Shown: positions 24,901 through 51,716, counted from the stretch's first letter. The stretch: 64,000 bases of DNA from Sipunculus nudus (GCA_026874595.1 CM049316.1:3798339-3862338), one strand, 5' to 3'. Numbers and translations are program-made. The notes: generated by a model from the letters alone, not told the origin.

Positions 24901-27010
24901 CTGGTATAAATAGTTATTTGAAAAGTGTGAAGTGTAGCAAGTGCCAATAAGTTCAGGACAATCTGAAAAATAGAACTTGCTCACAGACCATGTCTCAGAT
25001 ATAAACTGTAGGTAGAAACAACTTGGATGGAGACATTTCACAATTACTGATGGCATATCTGGGCTGTAAACGATGCTGTTAAAGAACTCACCTGCTTCAA
25101 TAAGTTTCTGACACAGCTTCATGTGTCCTCTGTGGGCAGCAATAAACAATGCTGTGAAAGCCCTCTCAGTTATCCATGCCATTTTTGATTGGCTGCCCAT
25201 AAACTCAGAATTAGGGGTTTTAAATGCAGTATCTTGGGTCACTCCTAGAGTAAACAGCTGCAAAAAAAGGTATAGTGTCATGCACAGGACAAGGGCACAG
25301 GTGAATGTACAAGAGAGTGGTGTAAGTACAGGACTCATGATAATAAGATCACTGTGTATGTATGAGATGAAAGCACCAGGGAACTGAAAGGGTCAAAGGT
25401 CAAGCAGGGGACCCTGTGAATATGTATAGAATAGATGGTCAAAATGACAGCAGACTGAAACAGTATAATCAGTCAAAACATAACAGAGATAAAGAATTAA
25501 AGTGTGTAACAAAGACAGCTGTACCATCTATAGAAATCTACAGAAGCTTAATAATTCACTCCAATTTCTCAAAGACATATCCTGACCAGGATTTTCCTAT
25601 GACCCATGCATATAAATTTAGTTTCCTTGATTTTTACTGGATAGACATTGCCTTGGACCAGTTCTTAATAATTGTGCATAACTGATTTAAAATGAGATCA
25701 CGTACCCATTCCACATCATTCCCTGCTGCTGCTTCTACCAGTGTCCTCCAGGTGTGCCACACGTTTAATTTTAATGTTCCTCCAGCGACTATGTCATTGT
25801 GCCGTACATCTGTGTTTTCCAATAAATCACCTGTAAATATACAAAATGTATTATATATGAATAAAAAAGAGAGAAAAAAATAATTATACAAATATAAACA
25901 ATATATTCAATACAGTAAAATATTGTAAAAACAAAAAATGGGAATTTGTAAAATGGAATGTGATATCAAGGTTTGCATAAAATAATAATAGGTGATGATT
26001 CATTGCAATACCATAGCTTTGTAGAATTACAAGTGTATACCAGTATATGTGTTTTATTGAAAGAATGTTTTTAGTTAACAGGTCAGTGTATTTTGATAAA
26101 AATGTATCTAGTTATACTTCAATGAACTGCAATTTTTCTTTAAATCAAGCTTTGTATCTTATATCCAATCATGACTGTTTAAACTAGAAATGTAAACTAA
26201 ATATATACATTTTAGAAAGTTAATTTGCTAGCAAGGTTGTCAATATATTAAATTTATTAACAATTGCAAAGTGTGATGTTATTTAATTAGTTAGTTTCAT
26301 TACTAGTTACTAATTTAATATGACACAATTTCACAAAGAAATATATACACCTTTTTGAGTTTTATTATTCACATAACTAGTCTAGGTTTGATGGTAATAA
26401 AAATGCTACCAAACTAGATCACGTTTATGGCTTATAAACGCTTATTTAAAGCTGCATCTATGATTTTGCTCCTTGCATGTCATCTTGTTTGCATAATTAA
26501 TGACCATTATGTACATAATTTTTTTACTTTTTAATGCTAACCGAAAGTGCATGTCAGGATATATGTTCAACTGTGGTTTTTAAGTGTTTCATTCAATGCC
26601 TAATACCAGCAGATAAAGACCTCCACTATATTATTCTATAATATATTATACATTTACACTGAAATATTCATATTATAATATTATTTAACACTGCTGAAAA
26701 ATTCAAAGGAAATGTAAACATAAGTTTACAGTCATTTTATATTTTTGAATGCAATCTGAACAAGACATAACTTATAAGATCAAGTGATGCGGCTACCTTC
26801 ATCCAAGTATGTCAACCGTTGTAGATTGTATGGGATGCCCGTCATAAACTCCGCATATGCACGTAGCTCTCTGATGGTCATTTCATTGTACACTTTCTTC
26901 AACGTGTACATTTCTCCGGTGTCCTGGAGACTTACTTTAACTGAAAAATACTTTCCAGAGTCTCTGGACAGTGCATTGGTCCCACCTTTAGATTTTCTCT
27001 TTGCTGCCAT
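6744..27010 (-). CDS. ANKRD60: Ubiquitin-like plus ankyrin-repeat protein, ANKRD60/ANKUB1-like
   Basis: Nine minus-strand exons join in phase to 488 residues: 26797-27010, 25706-25830, 25092-25257, 24567-24665, 22753-22946, 21959-22181, 13838-13937, 10046-10123 and 6744-7011. The start is the first ATG ([10 protein letters not shown]) in good context (AACATGG). Residues 20-105 look like a ubiquitin-fold domain ([15 protein letters not shown], then [13 protein letters not shown]). Residues 144-169, 170-202 and 203-235 are ankyrin repeats, with [13 protein letters not shown] the clearest. Residues 267-373 are rich in Ser, Pro and Arg. Residues 374-440 are charged and probably helical ([20 protein letters not shown]), and the end is IPKSMKSY. 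The order Ubl then ankyrin, with a TPNSEF-type linker, fits ANKRD60; ANKUB1 is the alternative. The biochemical role is unknown. The exon 8 acceptor is chosen by phase; a TCTCAG 13 bases upstream would shift the frame. Introns 6 and 8 carry a DIRS element and a long GA/CT tract. Confidence 0.75.
7978..8002. repeat. (AT)n microsatellite
   Basis: An uninterrupted AT dinucleotide run in the last intron of the ankyrin gene. Confidence 0.95.
9252..9268. repeat. G17 homopolymer
   Basis: Seventeen consecutive G in an AT-rich intron, one of many long G or C runs in this window. Confidence 0.95.
9320..10040. repeat. Long polypyrimidine tract rich in (CT)n
   Basis: About 700 bases of almost pure C/T on the plus strand, with pure TC dinucleotide blocks near 9820-9842 and 9928-9970. 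On the transcribed strand of the ankyrin gene this is a (GA)n-rich tract that begins just downstream of the exon 8 donor at 10045. Open frames rich in Ser and Leu, or in Arg and Glu, across it are compositional. Confidence 0.95.
10124..13837. other. Intron 7 of the ankyrin gene, nothing recognised
   Basis: AT-rich, without coding-like frames, RNA genes or repeats that I can delimit. Confidence 0.5.
14352..14547. repeat. DIRS terminal inverted repeat, 3' side
   Basis: Read on the plus strand, 14400-14547 equals the minus-strand reading of 21235-21380 with few changes. The outermost part (14352-14399) has no counterpart at the other terminus, but it is complementary to part of the internal complementary region, as in canonical DIRS elements. 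Confidence 0.85.
14593..14701. repeat. DIRS internal complementary region
   Basis: A composite of a segment complementary to the left terminus and a segment matching the right terminus, joined at GGGGGGGTTTTATTA. The join reproduces the expected junction of a circularised element, with the two tips sharing GTTT. Confidence 0.85.
14735..17608 (-). pseudogene. DIRS tyrosine recombinase gene, interrupted
   Basis: The N-terminal part is open from 17608 to 16523 (361 residues). It has a core-binding region followed by the catalytic Arg region ([12 protein letters not shown], near 16840). A C-run at 16572-16587 (poly-G in the gene's sense) shifts the frame. Past it, the likely original frame continues (KKLFISTK) with two in-frame stops, a TAG and a TGA. 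It is then split at the TA at 16487 by a 1.4-kb inverted-repeat element. Beyond that insertion, 15081-14735 holds the remaining catalytic motifs: H-x-x-R in AHDIRAIST (near 15015) and the nucleophile Tyr in FTRFYLKDV (near 14910). The Arg, His-x-x-Arg and Tyr set identifies the family clearly. The gene is non-functional as it stands. Confidence 0.85.
15084..16486. mobile_element. Non-autonomous 1.4-kb inverted-repeat element nested in the DIRS recombinase
   Basis: The ends are a perfect 25-bp inverted repeat starting CCGTAAAATCTCCACTTAAA, flanked by TA on both sides (15082-15083 and 16487-16488). TA flanks point to a Tc1/mariner-type or other TA-targeting transposase, but no transposase is encoded. 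The GCGGTTTTAA motif is repeated near the right end. The two flanks resume the recombinase reading frame, so the element went in after the DIRS element. Confidence 0.85.
17208..19423 (-). pseudogene. DIRS reverse transcriptase/RNase H region, frameshifted
   Basis: Fragments in different frames carry the expected motifs in order: a [10 protein letters not shown]-type start of the palm near 18790, [11 protein letters not shown] then the YLDD active site near 18545, and an RNase H start [14 protein letters not shown] near 18060, followed by [10 protein letters not shown]. After the YLDD motif the coherent frame moves to that of 17741-18601, then back before the RNase H part. At least two frameshifts have therefore accumulated. 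Confidence 0.8.
19424..20647 (-). pseudogene. DIRS gag-like region, tentative
   Basis: This occupies the position where DIRS elements carry their first open frame. A frame starting [16 protein letters not shown] at 20647 is open for 238 codons; other frames take over further on. The content is Pro-, Arg- and Ser-rich, with no motif I can name, so assignment rests on position. An 83-84-bp tandem duplication lies inside it (about 20040-20208). Confidence 0.4.
20040..20208. repeat. Two-copy tandem duplication of about 84 bp
   Basis: Two adjacent units each contain GCCAAGCCTGGCGGCGCAGC, GCGATCGC and GGGATCGGCTGACTGAGCAG. They differ at several positions, so the duplication is not very recent. 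Confidence 0.9.
21233..21404. repeat. DIRS terminal inverted repeat, 5' side
   Basis: Inverted copy of 14400-14547, ending outward with ACATAATTGTGAGCTG-type sequence and AAAC at 21401-21404. Confidence 0.85.
22182..22752. other. Intron 5 of the ankyrin gene
   Basis: No repeat or coding feature recognised. Confidence 0.5.
23040..23515 (+). mobile_element. Partial copy of the sequence inside the nested 15.1-16.5 kb element
   Basis: The block from GTCCCAGTGTGCCTTGCGCG to CAGCACGGCATGTAAAATCT parallels 15680-16160 closely, including CATGCGTCATGTTTGCTATA and AAGTTGACCAGCGATGTTTT. Neither 25-bp inverted terminus is present. It is a fragment of the same family in intron 4 of the ankyrin gene. Confidence 0.8.
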
Positions 27011-27623
27011 GTTGTATTTCACTTTTTTTCAACTAAATCAAATAAGTGAAACTGCAAATAATCCTAATAATCTTGTGAAGTTAATCCAATGCATGTTGTT
27101 TACAAAATACAGAACTTTGATCTGTGGTGTGGTTTCACTTTAAACAGTGAAATAGATTGACATTAATAAGGTGATGAAGTGTCCACTTATTTCATTTTTT
27201 TATGATGTAACGGAATTAAGATTAACAAAACAGACACACAGGAATCGTGTGTATTATTTCCATACAGGAAACACGGAGCAGTTACCTAAAACCTAACATC
27301 CACCGGGTGGCCTCCTGTCAATCAGGAAGCCGCCATATTGAAGCGAAGAAGGTTGCCATAGCAACCAATAATTATCCTTCAAACTATACCTCAAATTTTC
27401 ATCTGCATATACATAAATATATTTCAATCATTCAACATTTTATCCTTTCATCGAGCTCTGTCGAAATGTTGGTCCATAAAGCGATTAATATTTCATTTGA
27501 GATATAATTTCTATTTCCGGTATTTACTGCTGGACGGTTACTGTCAAGGTCACTCCGGCTGCCGCTGTCACTGGGGTCGGCAACGTCAATTTGTGTTGGT
27601 TTCATAACATTTTAGGAAAAAGA
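27011..27623. promoter_or_regulatory. Shared promoter region of the ankyrin gene and NDUFV2
   Basis: 613 bp separate the two divergent start codons. The region holds a perfect inverted X-box, GTTGCCATAGCAAC (27352-27365), overlapping the start of a CCAAT box (27365-27369), and a GCCGCCATATTG motif (27329-27340) resembling a YY1 site. No TATA box is evident. A bidirectional promoter is inferred from the head-to-head layout. Confidence 0.65.
27352..27365. promoter_or_regulatory. X-box, candidate RFX site
   Basis: GTTGCCATAGCAAC is two perfect half-sites, GTTGC and GCAAC, around CATA. It matches the RFX consensus GTNRCC-N(0-3)-RGYAAC. RFX factors control ciliary genes across animals. The site could serve the ankyrin gene, NDUFV2 or both. 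Confidence 0.6.
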
Positions 27624-43471
<15,848 letters not shown>

Positions 43472-44000
43472 CGGCTGTATACTTAGCAGGATTGTGAAAC
43501 GCCTAACATTGTAAATAATTAACGTAGAAAGTTCAACCTTCGTGGACATTCATGAAATGATGTGAAGAAAGATCATTCACATAGCTGTTAGCAGACACAT
43601 AGGAAATTACCATGTTGTTGATGGGGCTATCAGTGTCAGCAAATTGGAAAAAGAAGGGAACATTTATATCAGAGCATTACATGATATGGAACTTACTAGG
43701 ACATCATCTAGCAGAACAGAAAATACATTAATTATTGAGGACCAGTGTGTGGACTGCATTGAACTTTCAGATTCATTAATTTGGATAAATATCATATGGA
43801 TAAGATCTTCATAAAAAACACCATTTACTAGTTATTAAATCTGAACAGCAAGACCAGTGGAAGACCATGGAGTTCGTACATTCTTATTAAAGAATGCTGT
43901 GTGACTTGATTGACCATGCATGTCTGCCTGTGTGTGGATAGCTGTCAATAAAACTGGTTATAGACTATTATAGCAATAGTTGTGATGAGAGATGAAGCAG
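43472..44000 (+). other. NDUFV2 3' untranslated region
   Basis: Sequence after the TAA stop runs to a clear AATAAA at 43947-43952, which probably sets the transcript end 10-30 bases later. Confidence 0.7.
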
Positions 44001-44500
44001 ATAATGTATATTAATCTACTATTTCATGTGTATGAGAGCCATAAAATTTGACTCAAACACTCAACCCCCTCCCCCTCCACCAATCAACACCCTTTCCAAT
44101 GAGCCTTAAATTTGTCTGCTAGTTTTCATTCAATATTTGCTATGAAAACATATATACCTTTAAAACCCTTTATGCTTATTCCATAAATGCCATTATATTT
44201 AATGGCACAAGGACCTGTAATCTGTTGTTATATTTAATAAGTAGTTTATATATATGTGCAAATAATGAGGGACATTTTGGACATGAAAAGGCAGTTTAAG
44301 AGAATTCTGTCTATTCTTGACCAGTTCCTTGTCAGGTCTGCCTGAAAAAGCAAGTTAAATTATTTCTTTTGGGTTATGTTATCCTCTCCAAATTTTCTTT
44401 TAATCTAACTCTTGTAAAATCAAACAGTAATGATAATTTAGTCACAGACTTAAAGACAAATACATATTTGCTGAAATTAAGTCACAAAAAAGCAAGTTTT

Positions 44501-47500
44501 TAGCTCAGCTGACTATAAGTCATCTGAGCTATAGTCATGGTCCATTGTCCGTCGTCCGTCCGTCTCTGTCCGTCCGTCTGTCTGTCTGGATGTCCGTCCG
44601 TAAGACTGGCACGTTTTGACACCATTGGACCTACGAATCTGAATTTCGGCATACAGTTAGATGTCCCCATAATCTCCTACCATGCCAAAAATTGGGTCAA
44701 TAGGACTTCGTTCCTTTGAGATATTAAGGAAAAACCTCAATTTTTTTTAGAAATCTATTTTCACACTTCAGGACTGCCTAATATCAAAACCACTCATCTG
44801 GTTTTCTTCATATTTACCATAAATATTCCTCATGCCAGATGTACATGCCAGATATTAAGTCAGTATTATATAATTTAAAAAAGTCATTGGCCCAAACATA
44901 ATGCACTTTGTAAAAAAATCAGGAAGATATTTTGTCACTTAAGACCCAAAGTGTTGAAGGTAGGGACTTTTTTCCAGTAATACAACTTTAATTAATCAAA
45001 ATTTAATTGTATACCAAAAATTAGATCAAAATCTGTTAAATTTTTTTAAATATTGGCAAAAATATAAAATTGGTACCTTAAATTTTGCCCAACTTTGGCC
45101 ATGGCACGTTTTTTTCCTGTAAGTACTGTGGATTTAATTTTCACACCATGTATACATAAGGATTTAATCTGTTAAAATGTGAAATTTGAAAATAAAAGCT
45201 GCAAAATTAGGCTAGTTATTAGTTTTTTTGGAGGCTCTTGTTGTATTCCCTTACATTGTCAAGCAGTCCACTTTGATGACTGTAGGTCATTCAGTGCACA
45301 TCTCTATGCTCCCCAGGCTGTTGACATAATTTTAGATGTCCCAAAAATCTCCTACCATACTGAAAATTGGGTCATTAGGACTTTGTTCCTTCGAGATATT
45401 AAGGAAAAAAACTCCGTTTTCCATAAAAAAAAGCCATTGTTACACTTCAGGGCTGCCTAATATCAAAACCACTGATCTGTTTTTGATCGTATTTAGTATT
45501 CACATTCTTTTATACATTTTCTATGAACATACCAAAAATTAGGTCAGTATTGAGTATTATTTTGAAGTTATGGGCCAAATCATAATGCAATTTTTTAAAA
45601 AATCAGGAAATATATTTACTCACATGAAAATTGCTGAACCTAGAGACCTTTTTTCAGGAATATAACTTTATTTAATCAAAATTCAATTGTTTACCCAAAA
45701 TTAGATCTGAATTTTGCAAATTTTTCAAGTTATTAGCATAAATAAAAAACAATACCTTAAATTTTGTCCAACTTTGGCACTGTTGATTTAATTTTCCCAG
45801 CATATATGCATAAGGATTTAATCTTTTAAAATCTGATCTTTCAAAAGAAATTGATTGGAATGAATAGCTTTTATTCATGTTTTCACACACCATGTCAAGT
45901 GTTGTTTACATCTAGCCCACCTAGTAGTACAGCCTTCACTTGCATTATGTAACCCACCCCAGGCAGCTTACCTTGGCCCAGCTTGGCCACTACTAGCAGG
46001 CTTCCCCTCGCCCTGCACTCATCCCCCCCCCCCCCCCAGCTGGTGCATAAACTAGATGAATGTTATAATTCACTGTATTTTATTTTATTCTTGGACATGC
46101 TACATTTTAGATTTTGTATTGAACCACCAGGGTTACAATGATTAAAGTGTACATTTAATTGTGTCCACAAAGTGGTGTATTGCTGTGAAAGTCTGGATGT
46201 TCATGAGATAAGTAATTCCTTACTTCAGAAGAGTAAAAACTTCACCAGGTGTGAAATTGACTATTAATTCCAGTAATTAATTAAAACTGGGATAGTAATT
46301 AGCACAATGATATTGTTTGTCCCTCATTCAACCAACAGTGTGTATACTTTATTTGAAAAGATGTTTTATTTTGTCAAATTTACTTTTATTTTATTTTGGT
46401 GAATAAAATTAAGCATGTCCTAAAAACTCCAATATGCAAAACTTTTTAATAGTGATTCAAGGAATATTCTTGTAGATGCCATGTTGTGGCATTATTTTCT
46501 TTTAAAATCAGTTAAAACATTTATGATTTAAAAATAATAAAATATATGTGTATGCATAATATGACCCAATGTTTTTTACTCTGTATATATAATGATTGCA
46601 ACTTTTGCAACAATTCTAATATTTTAACTTATATTTTCAGGTTTTTTAATTAAAAATTTATAAACCTGTAAATAAAAAAATGATACAGATAAAAACTTCT
46701 TAATGGAAAAAGTGGATCTGCTTAAAAAAATAGGATTATATATAAACTTAAATGCATTATTCTCTTGAAAGTGAAATAAAGGTATTAGTCCATTCTGTCC
46801 ACTTGCCTGTCCATCTGTAAATTTTCGTATGCAACACAGTTTCTCAAAACTTTTACTGTTTTTCTTCATGACAGTCTTGTCAGAGTATTAGTTTGCAATC
46901 ATATATTTAGAACTTTACTAAAACCAAGTAGGAGGGCCCCTTTCCTCTTAGCTTTTCATATTCTTATATAAATGAAAAACATTACAATAGAATATTTCTA
47001 CATCCACCTTCGTGCTGCCCTCACTTTTCCCTTCTCCATCCCAAAGTCAGCCTCAGTAAGCAAGAACAAGATGAATCAGATATATTCATACTCTAATATT
47101 TTGTATAACTATTCGTCCATAGATACCTATGTACATGCCAGAAATTATGTCAATATTGTGTAATATGTAGACATAGTGGGCATCACAATAATGTACCTTG
47201 TCAAGACTAAAGAGATATTGTGTCATACAGTCACATATTCATAAATCACTTCATCAGCATAGTTAATCATAACATCATATCTGTCAAATTGAACGCTTGC
47301 AGACTACCATACACTTTAGATCCTTCAACAAATAGCCTTATCATCTACTACTGCTTATTACTGCTGTCATTGCATTCATATTTGCTCAAATATATCACAA
47401 TTTTCAACCCCTCCTAAATAAATAAAAAATAAACCACTTTATTTGACTCTATTAATCCATCAGTCAGGTAATTTCATTTATCATTTACTCACATATTACA

Positions 47501-47632
47501 TTACATTCCTTTATAATAGCCCAACATGTACATGATATTCATAAGCTTTATCGACTCGATATAGTATCACAGTGGAGAAACATTTATAGTCCAATCACGA
47601 TCAGCTGAGCGCCGTGACCCATGGGTCCCTTG
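44501..47632 (+). mobile_element. TAGCTCAGCTGA repeat family, copy A
   Basis: Starts TAGCTCAGCTGACTATAAGT, in which TGACTATAAGTCA is a palindrome and GCTCAG/CTGAGC flank it. Then come a GTCCGTCCGT run and two rounds, about 690 bp apart, of a block containing AGATGTCCC and TTAAGGAAAAA. The end is TCAGCTGAGCGCCGTGACCC, with the palindrome GACCCATGGGTC, then CCTTG before TT. The 5' AGCTCAGCTGA and 3' TCAGCTGAGC are inverted. No protein is encoded. Inverted sub-termini, a 3' palindrome and a T-T site suggest a second Helentron-type family. Confidence 0.7.
46023..46038. repeat. C-run inside repeat copy A
   Basis: About 16 consecutive C within the 3' half of the repeat. Copy B has a matching C-run near 50985, so the tract is a family feature. 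Confidence 0.9.
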
Positions 47633-49020
47633 TTATTTATTTGACTTCACATTTCACAAGTTTCATTTAAATGCAATTATACCTGTTTAGAAGATGAATA
47701 AAGCTATTGTAAAGTAGAGAACAAGTGCACTACTATATAAATGTATAAACTTTGTCCTGTAACTGCAGTCAGCTTAAAATTCTCATTATTCCTTGTGGAG
47801 ATGCTGATGTCTTGCTGAGTAATCTTAAGAAACCATAGATATAGGACTCCCTATCTCACAGCCCTCCTGCCACATATAACATGGGTAAAGCATTTATTAG
47901 GGAAAAATACCAGTTTGTCTTCTTGAAATTCAGTTTTGGATTTTCACACCCCTGTTAGCTAGCCGATTTCTCATTGTAACTCTACAGCAGGCTGCCATGT
48001 TTCATTTCAACCTGACTGAAAACTCTGCCTCTGAATTCCAGCCTCCTTGGCCACCACATTTCATTTTAAAAAAAACTTGCCCCTGCTAAAATTCACACTA
48101 AATGTTATACAATGCAACCTGCATTCATTTTTCATGTTGTCCACCAGGAAAAAATTATTCCTCCAAAACAATTTTAACTTTTTTTCAATGAAGTACTTGA
48201 TTACCAGTACACAGTTTCTCACAAACCATCAGAAATAAAGCTTTTCAATCTGACACATATGTTTAAAAAGTGTAATCTAAAATGTTTTTTTTTTTATTAT
48301 TTATATTGTATAAAGCAATTACAGACCATATTTAACCATGAATCATTTGTGAATTTGTGCAAAATATTTAAATTTTAGAAGAAAGAAAGATGATAAATAT
48401 ACAGTAAAAAGCCTGGATCCATATATTTAAGTAAGTTGTATCGTTAAATGCTTATTGCTAGATGTGCTTAAAAACTTCCCAGATGTTATACATATTGCTT
48501 TTTTGAAGAAATGAAAATTTTGTTTCAATTTGATAATCCTCAAAGCTGCAACAAAATCTGTATTTATAAAAAGCAGGATATTCTGGGTATTCCAAACATG
48601 TATACTTATTAGGGCTAAAGTAAGTTCAATATTGATTTTAAAGCTTAACAAAGGTAGTTTGACGGTACTTTGACTTAAATTCCTGGCATATCATATAGGT
48701 GTCGCTACTACCAAATCTGGTCAATTTTAAGGAAATCGGGTGCGATATTTCATCTCATTACTGAATATTTTACCGTTTTAATCATTTTCGATGTTTTGAT
48801 TTGCATGTACTAAACCCCAGAAGTCGGATGTCGGATGCTTCAAATGAAATGCATTGCTTAATACATAAACCAGCAAACATATAGGAATCAGAATATATTT
48901 GTGGTTTAGTGAACTGATAAATTTAGTTTATGTAATAATACTTTCTTCTCCATATTTACAATAAAATAAAAATTAGGAAGTATTATAAAATTTGATTGGT
49001 ATAATTATATGTGAGACACC
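47633..49020. other. AT-rich intergenic stretch
   Basis: No gene, RNA or repeat boundary recognised. Confidence 0.5.
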
Positions 49021-49073
49021 ATAGGCCTGTAAAGAAAGATGTTGATTGGCCATGCTGGTCCATCTCATGGAGA

Positions 49074-49151
49074 TATAGAACAAGAATACACAGAAAAAGT
49101 CGGATCACCGTACGGGGTGATCCGACTTTTTCTGTGTATTCTTGTTCTATA
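49074..49151. repeat. Perfect 36-bp inverted repeat with a 6-base loop
   Basis: 49074-49109 and 49116-49151 are exact reverse complements (the arm starts TATAGAACAAGAATACACAG) around GTACGG. The direct repeat ATAGGCCTGTAA flanks it at 49021-49032 and 49151-49162. It could be a minimal mobile hairpin or a template-switch duplication. Confidence 0.95.
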
Positions 49152-49197
49152 TAGGCCTGTAACAAATGTATTTTCCAATCGTATATAATTATCTTTA

Positions 49198-50042
49198 GGA
49201 AGTGGCTAAACAGCCGGCAGGGTGCCGGCAGTTTAGTCCATAGCCTGCCATAGGCTAAACAGCCGGCAGGGGAAAATGATCTTGCCAGCAGTCTAGCCAA
49301 CTGGCTAAACTGCTTGCAAATTAATGTATGCTCTATTTCAGTGTTATACTCTGTATTTTCCATTATATTTGGACAATGAGCTGACAATATAGTGCTGACT
49401 TACCAAATTAACTATTTTGCTGGTCTATATATAATAAGTATGTTGATTACTAATGAGTAAGTTCTAAAAGTACACATTTTTTTTATATTTTCAGGGTAAT
49501 TTTATGTAAATTTTCTTATAAAAATTTTAATATTTACAGCATAGTTTATAGATTTTATGATTAAAATATACCAGAACTGAGTGTGCAGAGTCGGTTTACA
49601 GTTTAAACACTAGTGTGCTTATGTGCAAACAAATAAGTAGTGTGTGAAAAAAAAACAACTCAGGATATGTCAAATAACTGGCCAAAGGATCAGCTTATTT
49701 CTTGATCGAATGTATAATCAAACAATCTTACACCACTCCCTATTAAAGCTGTTGAGCCTAGCTATTGTGTTGTGAGATGATGCCAGAAATATCCACACCA
49801 AATTGCATTACTTACAAAAAGACTATCAAAATATCTAATTTGGTAAGTCAGCACTATATTGTTAGCTCATTGTCAAAACAATAATGGAAAGTACAGAGTG
49901 TCACAGTGAAATGGAGCATACAATTTTACATTCATTTGCCATCAGCCAGTGGGCTAGACTGCCGGCAAGGTCAGTATTCCCTGCCGGCTGTTTAGCCTGT
50001 GGACTAAACTGCCGGCACCCTGCCGGCTGTTTAGCCACTTCC
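49198..50042. mobile_element. Mutator-like foldback element, 845 bp
   Basis: Inverted termini of more than 200 bp start GGAAGTGGCTAAACAGCCGG and continue through GGTGCCGGCAGTTTAGTCC. The perfect 9-bp target duplication TTATCTTTA lies immediately outside each end (49189-49197 and 50043-50051). Long inverted termini and a 9-bp duplication are typical of Mutator-like elements. GCTAAACAGCCGGCAGGG-type sub-repeats occur twice in each arm. No transposase is encoded. Confidence 0.9.
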
Positions 50043-50088
50043 TTATCTTTAATTATTTAATACGTTTATTATCCCAGAATAGTGTTTT

Positions 50089-51716
50089 TAGCTCAGCTGA
50101 CTATAAGTCATCTGAGCTATAGTCGTGGTCCATTGTCCGTCGTCCGTCTAGCTGTCTGTCCGTCCGTCCGTAGATGTGAACGTTTTGAAACCGTAAGACC
50201 TAGGAATCCTAAATTCGGCAAAATGTTAGATGTCACCAAGCTCTCCTACAAAGCCGAAAACTGGGTCTTTGCGACTTCGTTCCTTTGAGAAATTAAGGAA
50301 AAACCTCAATTTTTTTTATTAAAAACCTATTTTCACACTTCAGGACTGCCTAATATCAAAACTACTCTATCTTTTTTTCCTCATATTTACCATAAATATT
50401 CCTCTATATAGTTCCTATGTACATGCCAGAAATTAGGTCTGTATTATATAATTTAAAAGTTTAAGGGCTTAAACATAATCATAATCTTAAACAAAAATAT
50501 TTGATCACTCAACACAAAACATACTAAAGCTAAGAACTTTTTCCCCTTAATATAACTTTAATTAATCAAAATTAAATTGTATATCCAAATTAGATCAAAA
50601 TCTTTTAAATATTTTAAAATATTAGCAAAAATAAAAAACTGGTACCTTAAATTTTACCAAACTCAGGCCACGGCACGTTTTTTTCCTGTAAGTACTGTGG
50701 ATTTAATTTTCACAGCATGTACACATAAGGATTTATTCTGTTAAAATCTGAAATTTGAAAAAAAAGCTGTAAATTTGTCTAGTTATTGAATTTTTTTGGA
50801 GGCTCTTGTTGTATTCCCATACATTGTCAAGCAGTCCACTTTGGTCACTGTAGGTCATTCAGTGCAGCTCTCTATGCTCCCCTAGGCTATTGTAATCCCA
50901 TCACTAGGGCAAGCCCTCTCTCCACTGAGTTGAGCTTGATCAGGCTGTCTGCAGTTAATACCACAGGGAGCCCTTTTCTCTCTCCCCCCCCCCCCCCCCA
51001 CACACACCCCATTCTGTTGACAGACCGGTATTATGAACTAGATGAATCTTATAATTTCACATTTTTTTCAGCAACGAGCAGTAACAACAGAGACCCCTCC
51101 CCCACCCACCCCTTCAATACACAGGACTTATAAACAAGATAAATCTTATTATTTTAATGTTTAATAAATTCTTTTTGTTGAGACTTGTAAAATTATGATT
51201 TTAAAGAAAAAAATGTTCAGGAATTTAATCCTTAAATTCAAATGTGATAAATATTAGGATCTAATGTAAGTGCTAACAGACAAGATTTAAGAAGATATAA
51301 ATACTTTGTAGCGTTTCATTCATATCTCTTAAAGTTGGCGGGGCCTAGGTGTGAATAACACTGTAAACTTAGTATTAAAACTAGGAATATTGGTAAAACT
51401 TTGTGGGATTAATTTTTAACTCATATGGCCATATATTTAACTTTTGAAAACTTAAATACCTTCACACATTATTTGTTTATGAAATGTTACTTTTATATAA
51501 CACTTACCGTAGGCCCATTTTTTCCCTTGGTGCATCACTTAATGGTTTAGCTCATGTCCATTTTTCTATAATTTACAGAGTTTCATTTTAGCAGGACCAT
51601 TTTCTCATAGCTTTTCAAATGATAATATACATGGAAAACCAAAAGAAATAAAAATATTTTGCAGTTACTAATATTTTCCCAAATTCAGCTGAGCATTGTG
51701 ACCCATGGGTCCCTTG
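50089..51716 (+). mobile_element. TAGCTCAGCTGA repeat family, copy B
   Basis: Same order as copy A but with a single internal round: TAGCTCAGCTGACTATAAGT, a GTCCGTCCGTCCG run, the AGATGTCACCAAGCTCTCCT block, a GGCTCTTGTTGTATTCCCAT block, a C-run near 50985, and the 3' end TCAGCTGAGCATTGTGACCC with ACCCATGGGT and CCCTTG before TT. It starts 38 bp after the target duplication of the Mutator-like element. Confidence 0.75.

Noticed and set aside
27011-27022. Start of the ankyrin protein four codons upstream (KYN before MAAKRK)
   Set aside because: The codon at that position is GTG, not ATG. The first true ATG is at 27010 in good context.
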